64,000 nt of DNA from Streptomyces sp. NBC_01255. Lineage in GTDB: Bacteria > Actinomycetota > Actinomycetes > Streptomycetales > Streptomycetaceae. This document shows positions 28,471 through 36,869 of this stretch, one piece after another (position 1 is the first letter of the stretch; each line of letters starts with the position of its first letter). The position numbers were made by a program, and so were the translations under genes. The notes under the pieces are model-generated. The model saw nothing but the letters and a program-made list of their open reading frames with translations, did no database searches and was not told where the DNA came from. The stretch lies in assembly GCF_036226445.1 (NCBI RefSeq), contig NZ_CP108474.1:2604001-2668000 (forward strand), written 5' to 3'.

Positions 28471-28668
28471 TCACGCGGCCCGGACGAAGTGACCGCGTCC
28501 GGCGCCGCTCACCGGCCCCTCCGTGTCGTGGCCCCCACTGCGGCGGCCGAAGCGGCGCAGGCCGCGGGCGGAACCGGTGGACCCGGCGGCCTCGTGGGCC
28601 AGGCGCTGGGCGGCGGCCTCGCGGACGAGCTGGGCGTGGTTCATGCGGTGGAGTTCGTACGCGAACAT
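28471..28668 (-). CDS. conserved small basic protein (65 aa), function unknown
   Basis: A 65-residue ORF beginning '[20 protein letters not shown]' and then 'QRLAHEAAG', ending in a Gly/Arg-rich tail. The ATG at 28668 has a good GGGAG ribosome binding site ten bases upstream. The N-terminal helix pattern (MFAYELHxxxxxxLxREAxxxRLA) is one I recall as a recurrent streptomycete small protein. No membrane segment or enzyme motif is present. It is seven bases upstream of the LAL regulator on the same strand. Function unknown. Confidence 0.6.
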   Translation of the reverse strand: MFAYELHRMNHAQLVREAAAQRLAHEAAGSTGSARGLRRFGRRSGGHDTEGPVSGAGRGHFVRAA

Positions 28669-28829
28669 CGGGTGCTCCCTGGTCTCTTCGGGTTTCGGTA
28701 TCGCTCCTTGCGATGCCTCTACTCTCGGTTCCCAGGGGGTGCGGTCACATCGGGCGAGTGCCGCATGTTCGGGGTACGGGGGGCCTTAGGCGGACCTCAG
28801 GGGGTCCTTAGACGGGGTGGGTACCCGGC

Positions 28830-29435
28830 TCAGGACCCCGTGGTGGGCAGGCTCAGGAAGAGGTCGAAGTAGGTACCGACCGACAGGAGCAGCCCGAGTC
28901 CGCCCAGGACGGCGCCGGCGATGGCGACCGCCCGGACCCAGACGGGGCGGTCGGGGCGGGCGAGGACCAGGACGAGGACGGCGGTGACGAGCGCGAGCAG
29001 CGCGAAGACGCCGTTGACCAGGGCGGTGCTGTGCCAGGCGTCGCCGTAGATCTCGGAGATCTGCTGGGCCGGGGCGGCGGACTGGCTGTTGATCTGCCCG
29101 ATGAGCGTCTCGCGTTCGGAGACGACCTTGCCGGTCCAGGTGCCGGTGAGCGCGACGGCGCCGAGGGCGGCGGAGACGACGGCCGCGCCGCCGGCGCCGA
29201 CGCCGGAGGAGGCGGCGGCCTCCTCGGCCAGGAGCTCGTCGTCGGCCGGCTCGTCGTCAGCCGGCTCGTGGTCGTCGGACGCGTCCGACGCGGCCGGCTC
29301 GTCGTCCTGCGCGGCGAGCGGCTCGACGGAGGCCTCGGCCGCGACGGAGTCCTCGGTGGCGGCCTCGGCCGCCGGCTCCGTCGCCGGCTCTGCGGTCTTC
29401 TCGTCGATCTTCGCGTCGGTCTTCGTGATGTCCAT
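28830..29435 (-). CDS. membrane protein with acidic N-terminal domain
   Basis: A 201-residue protein. The first 90 residues are extremely rich in Glu, Asp, Ala and Pro and must be disordered. Then come three hydrophobic segments: about 95-115 ('GAGGAAVVSAALGAVAL'), about 145-165 ('LVNGVFALLALVTAVLVLVL') and about 172-198 ('VWVRAVAIAGAVLGGLGLLL'), the first and second separated by an extracellular loop containing 'SERETLIGQINSQS'. I chose the ATG at 29435. I do not recognise a family. The genes on either side are unrelated, and it seems monocistronic. Confidence 0.7.
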   Translation of the reverse strand: MDITKTDAKIDEKTAEPATEPAAEAATEDSVAAEASVEPLAAQDDEPAASDASDDHEPADDEPADDELLAEEAAASSGVGAGGAAVVSAALGAVALTGTWTGKVVSERETLIGQINSQSAAPAQQISEIYGDAWHSTALVNGVFALLALVTAVLVLVLARPDRPVWVRAVAIAGAVLGGLGLLLSVGTYFDLFLSLPTTGS

Positions 29436-29470
29436 GCGGCGCACGCTAGGCGGCCCACATGAGAACCGTC

Positions 29471-30046
29471 TTAAGACGCGATCGTCTCCGCCGCGGCCTT
29501 GGCGGCGCGCCACTCGGGCGCGAGGACGGCCCAGACCTCCGTGTCGGCGCGGACCCCGCGGTACGGGTAGTTCTCGCGCAGGACGCCTTCCCGCGTCATG
29601 CCGAGGCGGCGGGCGACGGCGATGCTCGGTCCGTTCTTCGCGGAGGCGTGCCATTCGACGCGGTGGATGCCGCGCTCCTCGATCGCCCAGTCGATGATGA
29701 CCCGGCAGGCCCGGGTGATGAGGCCCTTCCCGGCGGCCGAGGGCTCCAGCCAGCAGCCCGCCTCCGCGGAGCCGTACGCGACGTCCATGGTCCGGAAGAG
29801 GACGCCGCCGACGAGCGTGCCGCCGGTCCAGATGCCGTAGATGCGTCCGGTGTCGTTCGCGGCCTTCTCGGCGTACGAGCGGAGGTAGGAGCGGGCGGAG
29901 TCGAGGTCCGCGACGACGTCCGGGAGCCCGATGTGCTGCCCGACGAACTCCCGGCCCCGGTCCATGTGGGCGAGGAACTCGTCCGCCTGCCAGGGCTCCA
30001 GGGGCCGCAGCTCGGCACCGTCGTCACCCAGCGATATCGCGAACAT
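29471..30046 (-). CDS. GNAT acetyltransferase, RimJ/RimL type
   Basis: A 191-residue acetyltransferase of the RimJ/RimL N-terminal protein acetyltransferase class (Acetyltransf_3): 'ELRPLEPWQADEFLAHMDRG', 'AEAGCWLEPSAAGKGLITRA' containing the acetyl-CoA loop, and 'HRVEWHASAKNGPSIAVARR' with the family Asn. It probably acetylates a protein N terminus or an amine; the substrate is unknown. Its start overlaps the end of the MMPL transporter gene by 23 bases, so it is the second gene of that transcript. Confidence 0.9.
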   Translation of the reverse strand: MFAISLGDDGAELRPLEPWQADEFLAHMDRGREFVGQHIGLPDVVADLDSARSYLRSYAEKAANDTGRIYGIWTGGTLVGGVLFRTMDVAYGSAEAGCWLEPSAAGKGLITRACRVIIDWAIEERGIHRVEWHASAKNGPSIAVARRLGMTREGVLRENYPYRGVRADTEVWAVLAPEWRAAKAAAETIAS

Positions 30047-32261
30047 CGTCGTTCTCCTCGACCGTCGAAACCGTCACACGTTGCCCCGGGATCTTCGCAC
30101 GGGCGTCCGCCGCGGCGCGGCTCTCGGGCGGCTCGATGCTGATCCGGGGCAGGATCCGGTCGAGCCGCTTCGGCAGCCACCAGTTCGCTCCGCCGAGCAT
30201 GTGCATGAGGGCCGGGACGAGCAGGGTGCGCAGGACGAAGGCGTCGAGGGCGACGGCCGCGGCGAGCGCGATGCCGAACATCGCGATGACCCGGTCGCCG
30301 GAGAGGACGAAGGCGAGGAAGACCGCGATCATGATGACGGCGGCGGAGTTGATCACGCGGCTGGTCTCGGCGAGGCCGACCCGGACCGCCCGCCGGTTGT
30401 CGCCGGTCTCCAGCCACTCCTCGTACATCCGGCTGACCAGGAAGACCTGGTAGTCCATGGAGAGTCCGAAGAGGACGGAGACCATGATCACGGGAAGGAA
30501 GGGTTCGATCGGTCCGGCGCTGCCGAGGCCGAGGAGTTCGCTCCCCCAGCCCCACTGGAAGATCGCCACGACGATGCCGAACGCGGCGGCGACGGCCGCG
30601 ACGTTCATGGCGGCGGCCTTGAGCGGGATGCCGATCGAGCGGAAGGCGAGCAGGAGCAGCAGACAGCCGAGCGCGATGACGACGCCGACGAAGAGCGGCA
30701 GCTTGCCGACGATGATCTCGGCGAAGTCGTCGTAGGAGGCGGTGACGCCGCCGACGTGCACGTCCAGGGAGGTGCCGGCCTCGGCCTTCGGGAGGACGTC
30801 CGTGCGGAGCCGGTCGACGAGCTCGCTGGTCTGCTTGGACTGCGGCGAGGAGTCGGGGACGACGGTGAGGACGGCGGTGTCGCCGGAGCTGTTGTACGTG
30901 ACCGGGGAGACGGACGCGACCCCGCGGGTGGCGGAGAGCGCGGCCGGCAGCTGGTCGAGGGCGACCCGGTCGTCGGCGCCGTCGAGCCCGGCGACGAGCG
31001 TGAGCGGCCCGTTGACCCCTGACCCGAAGCCGTCGGCGATCAGGTCGTACGCCTGCCGGGTGGTCGCGGTGGCCGGGCCGTTGCCCTGGTCGGAGGTGCC
31101 GAGGTGGAGCGAGAGGGTGGGCAGCGCGAGCACGCCCATGACGACGGCGGCGACGGCCCCGAGGAGCTTCGGGTGGCGCTCGACGAAGGCGGACCAGCGG
31201 GCGGCGAAGCCCGTGGGGAGCTCGGGCTGCGGCCCGCGCTCGGCGAGAATCCGCCGTTCGCGCCGGGACAGGGCGCGCATGCCGATGAGCGAGAGCAGCG
31301 CGGGCAGCAGGGTGATGGAGGCGGCGACCGTGAGGACGACGGTGAGGGAGGCGGCGATGGCGACGCCGTTGAGGAAGCTGAGCCGCAGGATCAGCATGCC
31401 GAGGAGGGCGATGCAGACGGTGGCGCCGGCGAAGACGACGGCGCGGCCGGTGGTGGCGACGGCGATCTCGGCGGCCTCGGGGACGGACAGCCCGCGTTTC
31501 AGGCCCTTCCGGTGCCGGGTGACGATGAAGAGCGCGTAGTCGATGCCGACGCCCAGGCCGACGAGCATGCCCAGCATGGGCGCGAAGTCGGCGACGGTCA
31601 TCAGATGGCCGAGCAGGACGATCCCGGAGTAGGCGATGCCGACGCTGACCAGGGCGGTCGCGATGGGGAGCACGGAGGCGGCTAGGGAGCCGAAGGCGAG
31701 GAAGAGGACGACGGCCGCGACGGCGACGCCGACGACCTCGGCGATGTGACCGCCGGGGGCCTCGGTGAGGGCGACGGCGGTGCCGCCGAGCTCGACCTGG
31801 AGGTCGTCGGAGGTGACGGCCTTCGCGGTGTCGACGAGGGCCTGGGCCTGGGCCTCGGGGATGTCGTCGGCCTGCGCGTCGAAGGTGACCGTGGCGTAGG
31901 CGGTGTGCCCGTCCTCGCTGATCTGGCCGGCCGTGTCCCCGTACGGGGAGGTGACGGTGGCGATCCCGGGGAGTTCGGCGACCTCGTCGAGCATCGTGGT
32001 CATGCGCTTCTCGACGGCGTCGGCGCGGACGCTGCCCTGCTCGGTGTGCCAGACGATGGTGCCGCTGTCGCCGCCGAGACCGTGGAAGCCGCGGTCGAGG
32101 AGGGCGGTGGCGCGGCCCGATTCGGTGCCGGGGACCTCGTAGTCGTTGGAGTACGCGCTGCCGGCGAGTACCGCGCCGGTGCCGATCCCGCCGAGGGCGA
32201 GGAGCCAGAGGAGAACGACGACGAGACGGTGCCGAATGCACCATCGGGCGATGGATGCCAA
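30024..32261 (-). CDS. MMPL/RND-family membrane transporter
   Basis: A 745-residue proton-driven exporter with two repeats of one membrane helix, a large extracytoplasmic loop and five further helices. 'FAPMLGMLVGLGVGIDYALF' and 'VSVLFGLSMDYQVFLVSRMY' are the two copies of the GxxxDY motif that carries the proton-relay Asp. Streptomycete MMPL proteins move lipids or lipophilic compounds. I chose the TTG at 32261 rather than the ATG at 32321: GC-rich third positions begin there, GGGAG lies eight to nine bases upstream, and a promoter at 32322-32350 would place transcription start after the ATG. A GNAT gene follows, overlapping by 23 bases. Confidence 0.92.
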   Translation of the reverse strand: MASIARWCIRHRLVVVLLWLLALGGIGTGAVLAGSAYSNDYEVPGTESGRATALLDRGFHGLGGDSGTIVWHTEQGSVRADAVEKRMTTMLDEVAELPGIATVTSPYGDTAGQISEDGHTAYATVTFDAQADDIPEAQAQALVDTAKAVTSDDLQVELGGTAVALTEAPGGHIAEVVGVAVAAVVLFLAFGSLAASVLPIATALVSVGIAYSGIVLLGHLMTVADFAPMLGMLVGLGVGIDYALFIVTRHRKGLKRGLSVPEAAEIAVATTGRAVVFAGATVCIALLGMLILRLSFLNGVAIAASLTVVLTVAASITLLPALLSLIGMRALSRRERRILAERGPQPELPTGFAARWSAFVERHPKLLGAVAAVVMGVLALPTLSLHLGTSDQGNGPATATTRQAYDLIADGFGSGVNGPLTLVAGLDGADDRVALDQLPAALSATRGVASVSPVTYNSSGDTAVLTVVPDSSPQSKQTSELVDRLRTDVLPKAEAGTSLDVHVGGVTASYDDFAEIIVGKLPLFVGVVIALGCLLLLLAFRSIGIPLKAAAMNVAAVAAAFGIVVAIFQWGWGSELLGLGSAGPIEPFLPVIMVSVLFGLSMDYQVFLVSRMYEEWLETGDNRRAVRVGLAETSRVINSAAVIMIAVFLAFVLSGDRVIAMFGIALAAAVALDAFVLRTLLVPALMHMLGGANWWLPKRLDRILPRISIEPPESRAAADARAKIPGQRVTVSTVEENDDVRDIAG

Positions 32262-32321
32262 AGGACGTGCTCCCTGGGTGGTTCGTGGATCTTGCACGGG
32301 AGCGGCCCGAGAAGAACGCAT

Positions 32322-32363
32322 GACCTAATTGCGCCCACTCTTGCAGCCAAACGTGATCGTTTG
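32322..32363 (-). promoter_or_regulatory. promoter and 16-bp operator-like palindrome of the MMPL gene
   Basis: CAAACG-TGAT-CGTTTG at 32348-32363 is a 16-base palindrome overlapping a minus-strand promoter made of TTGGCT (32350-32345), a 17-base spacer and TAGGTC (32327-32322). A repressor there would block the -35. Drug and lipid exporters of this class are usually controlled by TetR or MarR proteins at such palindromes. No adjacent regulator gene is present; the regulator must lie elsewhere. Confidence 0.5.
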
Positions 32364-32389
32364 CCCCTTTCGTGTCGATGCTCACAGCC

Positions 32390-32430
32390 GTGTGCGGGGG
32401 CTCGGGACCGAGGTCCCGGCCCCCGCACAC
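32390..32430 (-). terminator. terminator after the phospholipase gene
   Basis: GTGTGCGGGGGC at 32390-32401 and GCCCCCGCACAC at 32419-32430, with an inner CGGGACC/GGTCCCG stem, make a 19-base-pair hairpin with one bulge and a tiny loop. It lies 32 bases beyond the stop of the phospholipase gene on the minus strand and separates it from the MMPL promoter. Confidence 0.75.
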
Positions 32431-32462
32431 GGAGGGGAGCCATCCGGAGTCGGCCGGTGGGG

Positions 32463-34565
32463 TCACCCGGAGACGCTGGGGCGTCCGTTCTCGATGTGGC
32501 CCATGAGGCGGCGGCGGAAGCCACCGGGCGCGGTGACCTCGACGTCGTACCAGCCGTGCGCGTCGGCGGCCGAGTGCACGACCGTACGGGTCTTCCCGGG
32601 CTTCACGGTGACCGTGCGGGTCCAGTCGGCGAGGTCGCGCTCGTCGACGTACCCGAGCGGCCGGACCGTGAAGGCGAGCGGGGCCGTGCCCGTGTTCCGT
32701 ACGGTCAGGTGCAGGTCACGGTCGTGATGATCGATACGGGAGGTCAGCTCGGCGCCGCCCGCCGCGGGGCCCTCGAACTCACGGCGGAAGCCGTTCGGGC
32801 CGGTGATCGTGAAGCGGTAATGATCACCCGTAACGGGGACGGTCCACTCCCCCTTCCCCCTGACGTCCCGGTGCTGCGGGACGGCGAACTCGCCCGCGTA
32901 CGGATAGAGGGCGAAGTGCGCGCTCGCCCGGCCGGTGTTGCGCAGGGCCACGGTCACGGCCCCGGGCGCGACGGTCGCGGAGGCGTCCGGCTGGTACGGC
33001 AGGGGGCGGGCCGGGCGGACGCCGGGCTCCTGGACGGGCATCCGCTGGACGGCCGGGGGCTGGGGCCGCCAGCGGCCGGTGAACGGCGGGATCGGTCCGG
33101 GCTGCTCGACGGGCGGCTGCCGGCGGCCGCGCTTGAAGTCGAAGGCGGAGGTGAGGTCGCCGGTGACGGCCCGGCGCCAGGGCGTGATGTTGGGCTCGGC
33201 GATGCCGGTCAGCTTCTCCAGGAAGCGGATCACGGAGGTGTGGTCGAAGGTCTCGGAGCAGACGTAGCCGCCGACCGTCCAGGGGGAGACGACGAGCAGC
33301 GGGACGCGGATGCCGAGACCCGTGGGCTGGCCCTTCCAGCGCTCGTCCGTGTTGTCGGCCGGCGGGACGGGCGGCGGCACGTGGTCGAAGAAGCCGTCGT
33401 TCTCGTCGTAGTTGATCAGCACGACGGTGTGGCGCCAGACGTCCGGGTGCGAGCCGAGGGCGTCGAGCACCTTGTAGACGAGGCCGGCGGAGGCGATCGG
33501 CGAGGAGGAGCCGGGGTGCTCGGAGTCGATCGCGGAGGGCACGAGGTAGGAGACCTCGGGGAGCGTGCCGGCGGCGATGTCGGCGCGGAAGGCGTCGGCG
33601 AGGGTGCCGCTCTCGACGCGGCGCAGTCCGCGCTCGAAGAGGGAGCGCTCGGCCTCGGTGAGACCCGCGACGCCCTCCTCCAGGAGACCGAGGAGCCGGG
33701 TCCGCTCCGCGGCGTCGTCGGTGTCGCGGACGGCCGCGTAGAAGGACTCCATGAAGGTGTGCCCGCCGGTCCCGGCGAGTGCCTTCCGGGCGATCTTCTT
33801 GAAGGTGGTGAAGAACTCGATGTTGTTGTCGGTGAAGTTCTCCCACTCCGTGTACGTCTTCCAGCTCCGCCCGGCGGCTTCGAGCCGCTCGGCGTAGGTG
33901 GGCCAGCCGTAGCCGGGGTGGGTGCCCTCGGCGTAGGCGGCGTTGGTGACGGCCCGGCTGCCGTCGGCCTCGAAGCCGGTCCAGCCGGACCAGAGGTGGT
34001 TGCGGTTGGGGCTCGTCGAGGTGTGGATGGACGAGTGGTACGCGTCGCAGATGGTGAACGTGTCGGCGAGCTCGTAGTGCAGGGGGATGTCGCGCCGGTC
34101 GTAGTACGCCATGGTGGCGGCCGTCTTGGCCGAGACCCAGCCGTCCATCCAGCCGCCGCGCCAGGCCTTGCCGCCGCCGCTCCAGGAGTGGTCGAGGTCG
34201 CCGATGTACTGGAGGTCCTTCTGCTGCGTCTCGGCGGCGCCGCGGATCGGGAACGGCAGCACCGTCCGGCCGAGCGCGGCGGGCTGCTCGAACACGGGCT
34301 TGCCGGAGGGCAGCTCGATGGCGTTGCGGTCGGAGAATCCGCGGACACCGCGCAGAGTCCCGAAGTAGTGATCGAAGGAACGGTTCTCCTGCATCAGGAT
34401 CACCACGTGCCGCACCGCCCCCATCCCGCCGGCCGGGGGCTCCGCGGCCATCGCCGCCTGCAGCGACGGCGGCAGCAACGAGCCGGCCGCGGCGACACCG
34501 AGGGCGCCGCCGCCCAGTGCGAGGAGCCTTCTGCGGGACAGCTCGGGGGACTTCTCGGATGACAA
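32463..34565 (-). CDS. phosphocholine-specific phospholipase C, Tat-exported
   Basis: A 700-residue secreted phosphoesterase. A twin-arginine signal 'LSRRRLLALGGGALGVAAA' starts near residue 9. The catalytic domain carries the family opening 'HVVILMQENRSFDHYFGTLR' and 'GVRGFSDRNAI', metal-site segments such as 'NRNHLWSGWTG' and 'VVLINYDENDGFFDHVPPPV', followed by two beta-sandwich DUF756 domains at the C terminus. Such enzymes release phosphocholine from lipids and in streptomycetes scavenge phosphate. The start is a TTG at 34565 with GGAGG six bases upstream; an ORF extension to 34808 lacks coding bias. The gene stands alone between two divergent or terminated units. Confidence 0.9.
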   Translation of the reverse strand: MSSEKSPELSRRRLLALGGGALGVAAAGSLLPPSLQAAMAAEPPAGGMGAVRHVVILMQENRSFDHYFGTLRGVRGFSDRNAIELPSGKPVFEQPAALGRTVLPFPIRGAAETQQKDLQYIGDLDHSWSGGGKAWRGGWMDGWVSAKTAATMAYYDRRDIPLHYELADTFTICDAYHSSIHTSTSPNRNHLWSGWTGFEADGSRAVTNAAYAEGTHPGYGWPTYAERLEAAGRSWKTYTEWENFTDNNIEFFTTFKKIARKALAGTGGHTFMESFYAAVRDTDDAAERTRLLGLLEEGVAGLTEAERSLFERGLRRVESGTLADAFRADIAAGTLPEVSYLVPSAIDSEHPGSSSPIASAGLVYKVLDALGSHPDVWRHTVVLINYDENDGFFDHVPPPVPPADNTDERWKGQPTGLGIRVPLLVVSPWTVGGYVCSETFDHTSVIRFLEKLTGIAEPNITPWRRAVTGDLTSAFDFKRGRRQPPVEQPGPIPPFTGRWRPQPPAVQRMPVQEPGVRPARPLPYQPDASATVAPGAVTVALRNTGRASAHFALYPYAGEFAVPQHRDVRGKGEWTVPVTGDHYRFTITGPNGFRREFEGPAAGGAELTSRIDHHDRDLHLTVRNTGTAPLAFTVRPLGYVDERDLADWTRTVTVKPGKTRTVVHSAADAHGWYDVEVTAPGGFRRRLMGHIENGRPSVSG

Positions 34566-34845
34566 GACCGACCTCCAGTCGACGGCCAATGGTTCGCCTT
34601 CGAGCCATTGGGTGGTACGTCGGGGACGGTAGTGAGGCGGGATGACGGCGAGAAGACCCGACGGGGGCGCGGTGGTGAACGTCCAAGAGGCCGTGCCGGG
34701 AATCCAAGCGATTTCCGGCCATCTTCGCCCCGCGCCGGAAAGACCCCGAGCACCGGATCCGTGTGCGGGACCGCTCCCGCGTTGACCTCCGACGCACCGG
34801 AACGGCAAGCTGACCCTCTGTCAATCACTGTGCCTTGGGGGAAAC

Positions 34846-36795
34846 TTGAGCAACACGGCACACCACATCGGGCCCGACACCACTCCTGACCGGTACCGGC
34901 TCCTCCGGTCCATCGGGCGGGGCGGCGAGGCCGTGCTCTATCTCGCGGAGATCGAGCTGGCCGGCGGCACGGAGCCCGTCGTCGTCAAGATCCTCGACTC
35001 GAAGACGACGATCACGCCCGAGGTCTTCGAGCGGATCAGCCAGAAGTGGAACGAACAGGCGGAGCTGCTGCGCTTCGTCCACCGCCCGGGCGTGGTCGGC
35101 GTACGGGAGCACTTCCAAGGCCCGCCGATCCACCGCCCCGGCGAGTCCGGGACCATCACCGGCCGGGCCCTGGTCCTCGTGATGAACCACGTCGACGGCC
35201 TCGACCTGCGCGACTGGCGGGCCGAGCGCACGCTCACCACGCCGGCCGAACGGCGCGAGGTGATGCGGACCCTGGAGCAGCTCGCGGACGTCCTGGACTG
35301 GCTGCACTCCGGGAAGGCCACGCCCTCCGGGCGGACGGTCGTCCACGGCGACCTGTCGCCGGGCAACGTCATGGTCGACGAGCACGGCCAGGCCACCCTG
35401 GTCGACTTCGGTCTGAGCAAACTGACCGCCGACCACCAGACCGCCGAGGTGTGGTTCACCCCCGGCTACGCGGCACCGGAGATCTTCGCGGGCAAGCGCA
35501 CCCCGAGCACCGACCGCTACGCCTTCGGAGCCATCGCGTACTTCCTGCTCAGCGGGGAGTCCCCGCCGGCCGCGCCCGAACAGCTGGTGTCCGCGCTCGG
35601 CGCGCTGCCGCAGATCGCGGGGCTGCCGCCGGAGCAGCGCGAGCGGGTCCTGAGCATCGCGGCCGCCGACGCGGACCGCCGCCCGCTCTCCCTGTCGTCC
35701 TGGGTGAAGGACGTCCGGCACGGGATGGTGTCCACGACGACGTCCCGCCCGGCGACGGTCCAGGACGCGGTCCCGCCGATCCCGACCGCCCGGCCGGTGG
35801 CAGCGCCCGCGGCGCCGCCGGTGGCGCCTCCCCTGGCCCCGCCGCCGCCGGCGACCCCGCCGGCCACGCCGGTGACCGAACAGCCCCTGACCCCACCGCC
35901 ACTCGCGGCCCCGCAGCCGGTCGTGGGCCCGCAGCCCGCGGTGGCCCCGCAGCCGGTCGTGGCCCCACAGCCCGCCGTGGCGGCCCCGCAGCCCGTCGTG
36001 TCGCAGCCGTCCGCCGAGCCGCCCACCGAGCACTCACCCGGCTTCGGTCCACCCGCGCGCGGCGGGTCCGGGCCGGGCACCGCCGCGGCACCCCCGCGCG
36101 GGCGGAAGCGGCGCAACGCGGTGCTGGCCGCGGTCCTCGCCGCCGCCGTGCTGACCAGCGGCATCGTCATCGGAGCACGCTTCCTGGGCGACAGGCCGTC
36201 CGGAGGGAACGGCGGCGCGAACGGTGCCAAGCCGGGCAGCTCCACGACCCCCGCCACCACGTCCGGCACGCCCACCACGTCCAGCACGCCCGGAGACGGC
36301 ACCGGGTCCGCGTCCGGGTCCGGAGAGACCTCCGCCACCGCGTCTCCGACGGACAGCGCGTCCCCCTCCGGGCACACACCCGGCCCCGGCCCGAGCTCGG
36401 TCTCCCTCACCACTCTCGACACCGTGGCCAGGGGCCAGTACGCCTCGCTGGAGGTCGGCAACGGCACGGTGAAGGCCACCTACTACGAGACGGCGCTGGT
36501 GCCCACGGGCATCGACGAGGAGTGCTCGGGCTCCGCCGAGTACAACCTGAGCACCGAGTGGAAGACGCTCACCCTCCTCGCCGGGGTCGACGACGCCTCC
36601 GAGAACACCGCCGCCCGGCTCACCATCAGTGTCGACGGCAAGGCCGTCCACACCGGTGTGGTCAACCTGGGCTCACCCGAGAAGCTGACGCTCGACCTCG
36701 ACCACGGACTGCGCCTGCGCATCGCGTACCGGGACCCGGGAGACTCCTGCGACATGGGCCGGCTGGTGCTCGGCGAACCGACGCTGAGCAAGTAG
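34846..36795 (+). CDS. atypical membrane Ser/Thr protein kinase
   Basis: A 649-residue Hanks-type kinase. Gly loop 'SIGRGGEAVLYLAE', Lys in 'PVVVKILDS' (residue about 46), DFG in 'LVDFGLSKL' and 'GYAAPE' are present. The catalytic loop reads 'VVHGDLSPGNVMVDE': HGDLS replaces HRDLK, keeping Asp and Asn but losing the RD Arg and the Lys. A Pro-Gln-Pro-rich linker (about 305-390) leads to one membrane helix (about 423-447), a Thr/Ser-rich stretch, and a C-terminal extracellular domain of about 140 residues with two Cys. The start is a TTG at 34846 after GGGGG. It is monocistronic, convergent with gatB. Confidence 0.87.
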   Translation: MSNTAHHIGPDTTPDRYRLLRSIGRGGEAVLYLAEIELAGGTEPVVVKILDSKTTITPEVFERISQKWNEQAELLRFVHRPGVVGVREHFQGPPIHRPGESGTITGRALVLVMNHVDGLDLRDWRAERTLTTPAERREVMRTLEQLADVLDWLHSGKATPSGRTVVHGDLSPGNVMVDEHGQATLVDFGLSKLTADHQTAEVWFTPGYAAPEIFAGKRTPSTDRYAFGAIAYFLLSGESPPAAPEQLVSALGALPQIAGLPPEQRERVLSIAAADADRRPLSLSSWVKDVRHGMVSTTTSRPATVQDAVPPIPTARPVAAPAAPPVAPPLAPPPPATPPATPVTEQPLTPPPLAAPQPVVGPQPAVAPQPVVAPQPAVAAPQPVVSQPSAEPPTEHSPGFGPPARGGSGPGTAAAPPRGRKRRNAVLAAVLAAAVLTSGIVIGARFLGDRPSGGNGGANGAKPGSSTTPATTSGTPTTSSTPGDGTGSASGSGETSATASPTDSASPSGHTPGPGPSSVSLTTLDTVARGQYASLEVGNGTVKATYYETALVPTGIDEECSGSAEYNLSTEWKTLTLLAGVDDASENTAARLTISVDGKAVHTGVVNLGSPEKLTLDLDHGLRLRIAYRDPGDSCDMGRLVLGEPTLSK

Positions 36796-36812
36796 CGGCA
36801 CGGGCATACGAA

Positions 36813-36844
36813 CGGCCCCGCACCGGAACTCCGGTGCGGGGCCG
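36813..36844. terminator. bidirectional terminator between kinase and gatB
   Basis: CGGCCCCGCACCGG at 36813-36826 and CCGGTGCGGGGCCG at 36831-36844 form a perfect 14-base stem with an AACT loop, 18 bases after the kinase stop and 26 bases after the gatB stop of the opposite strand. Confidence 0.85.
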
Positions 36845-36869
36845 CTCACATGTCCGTACGAGAAGAGGC

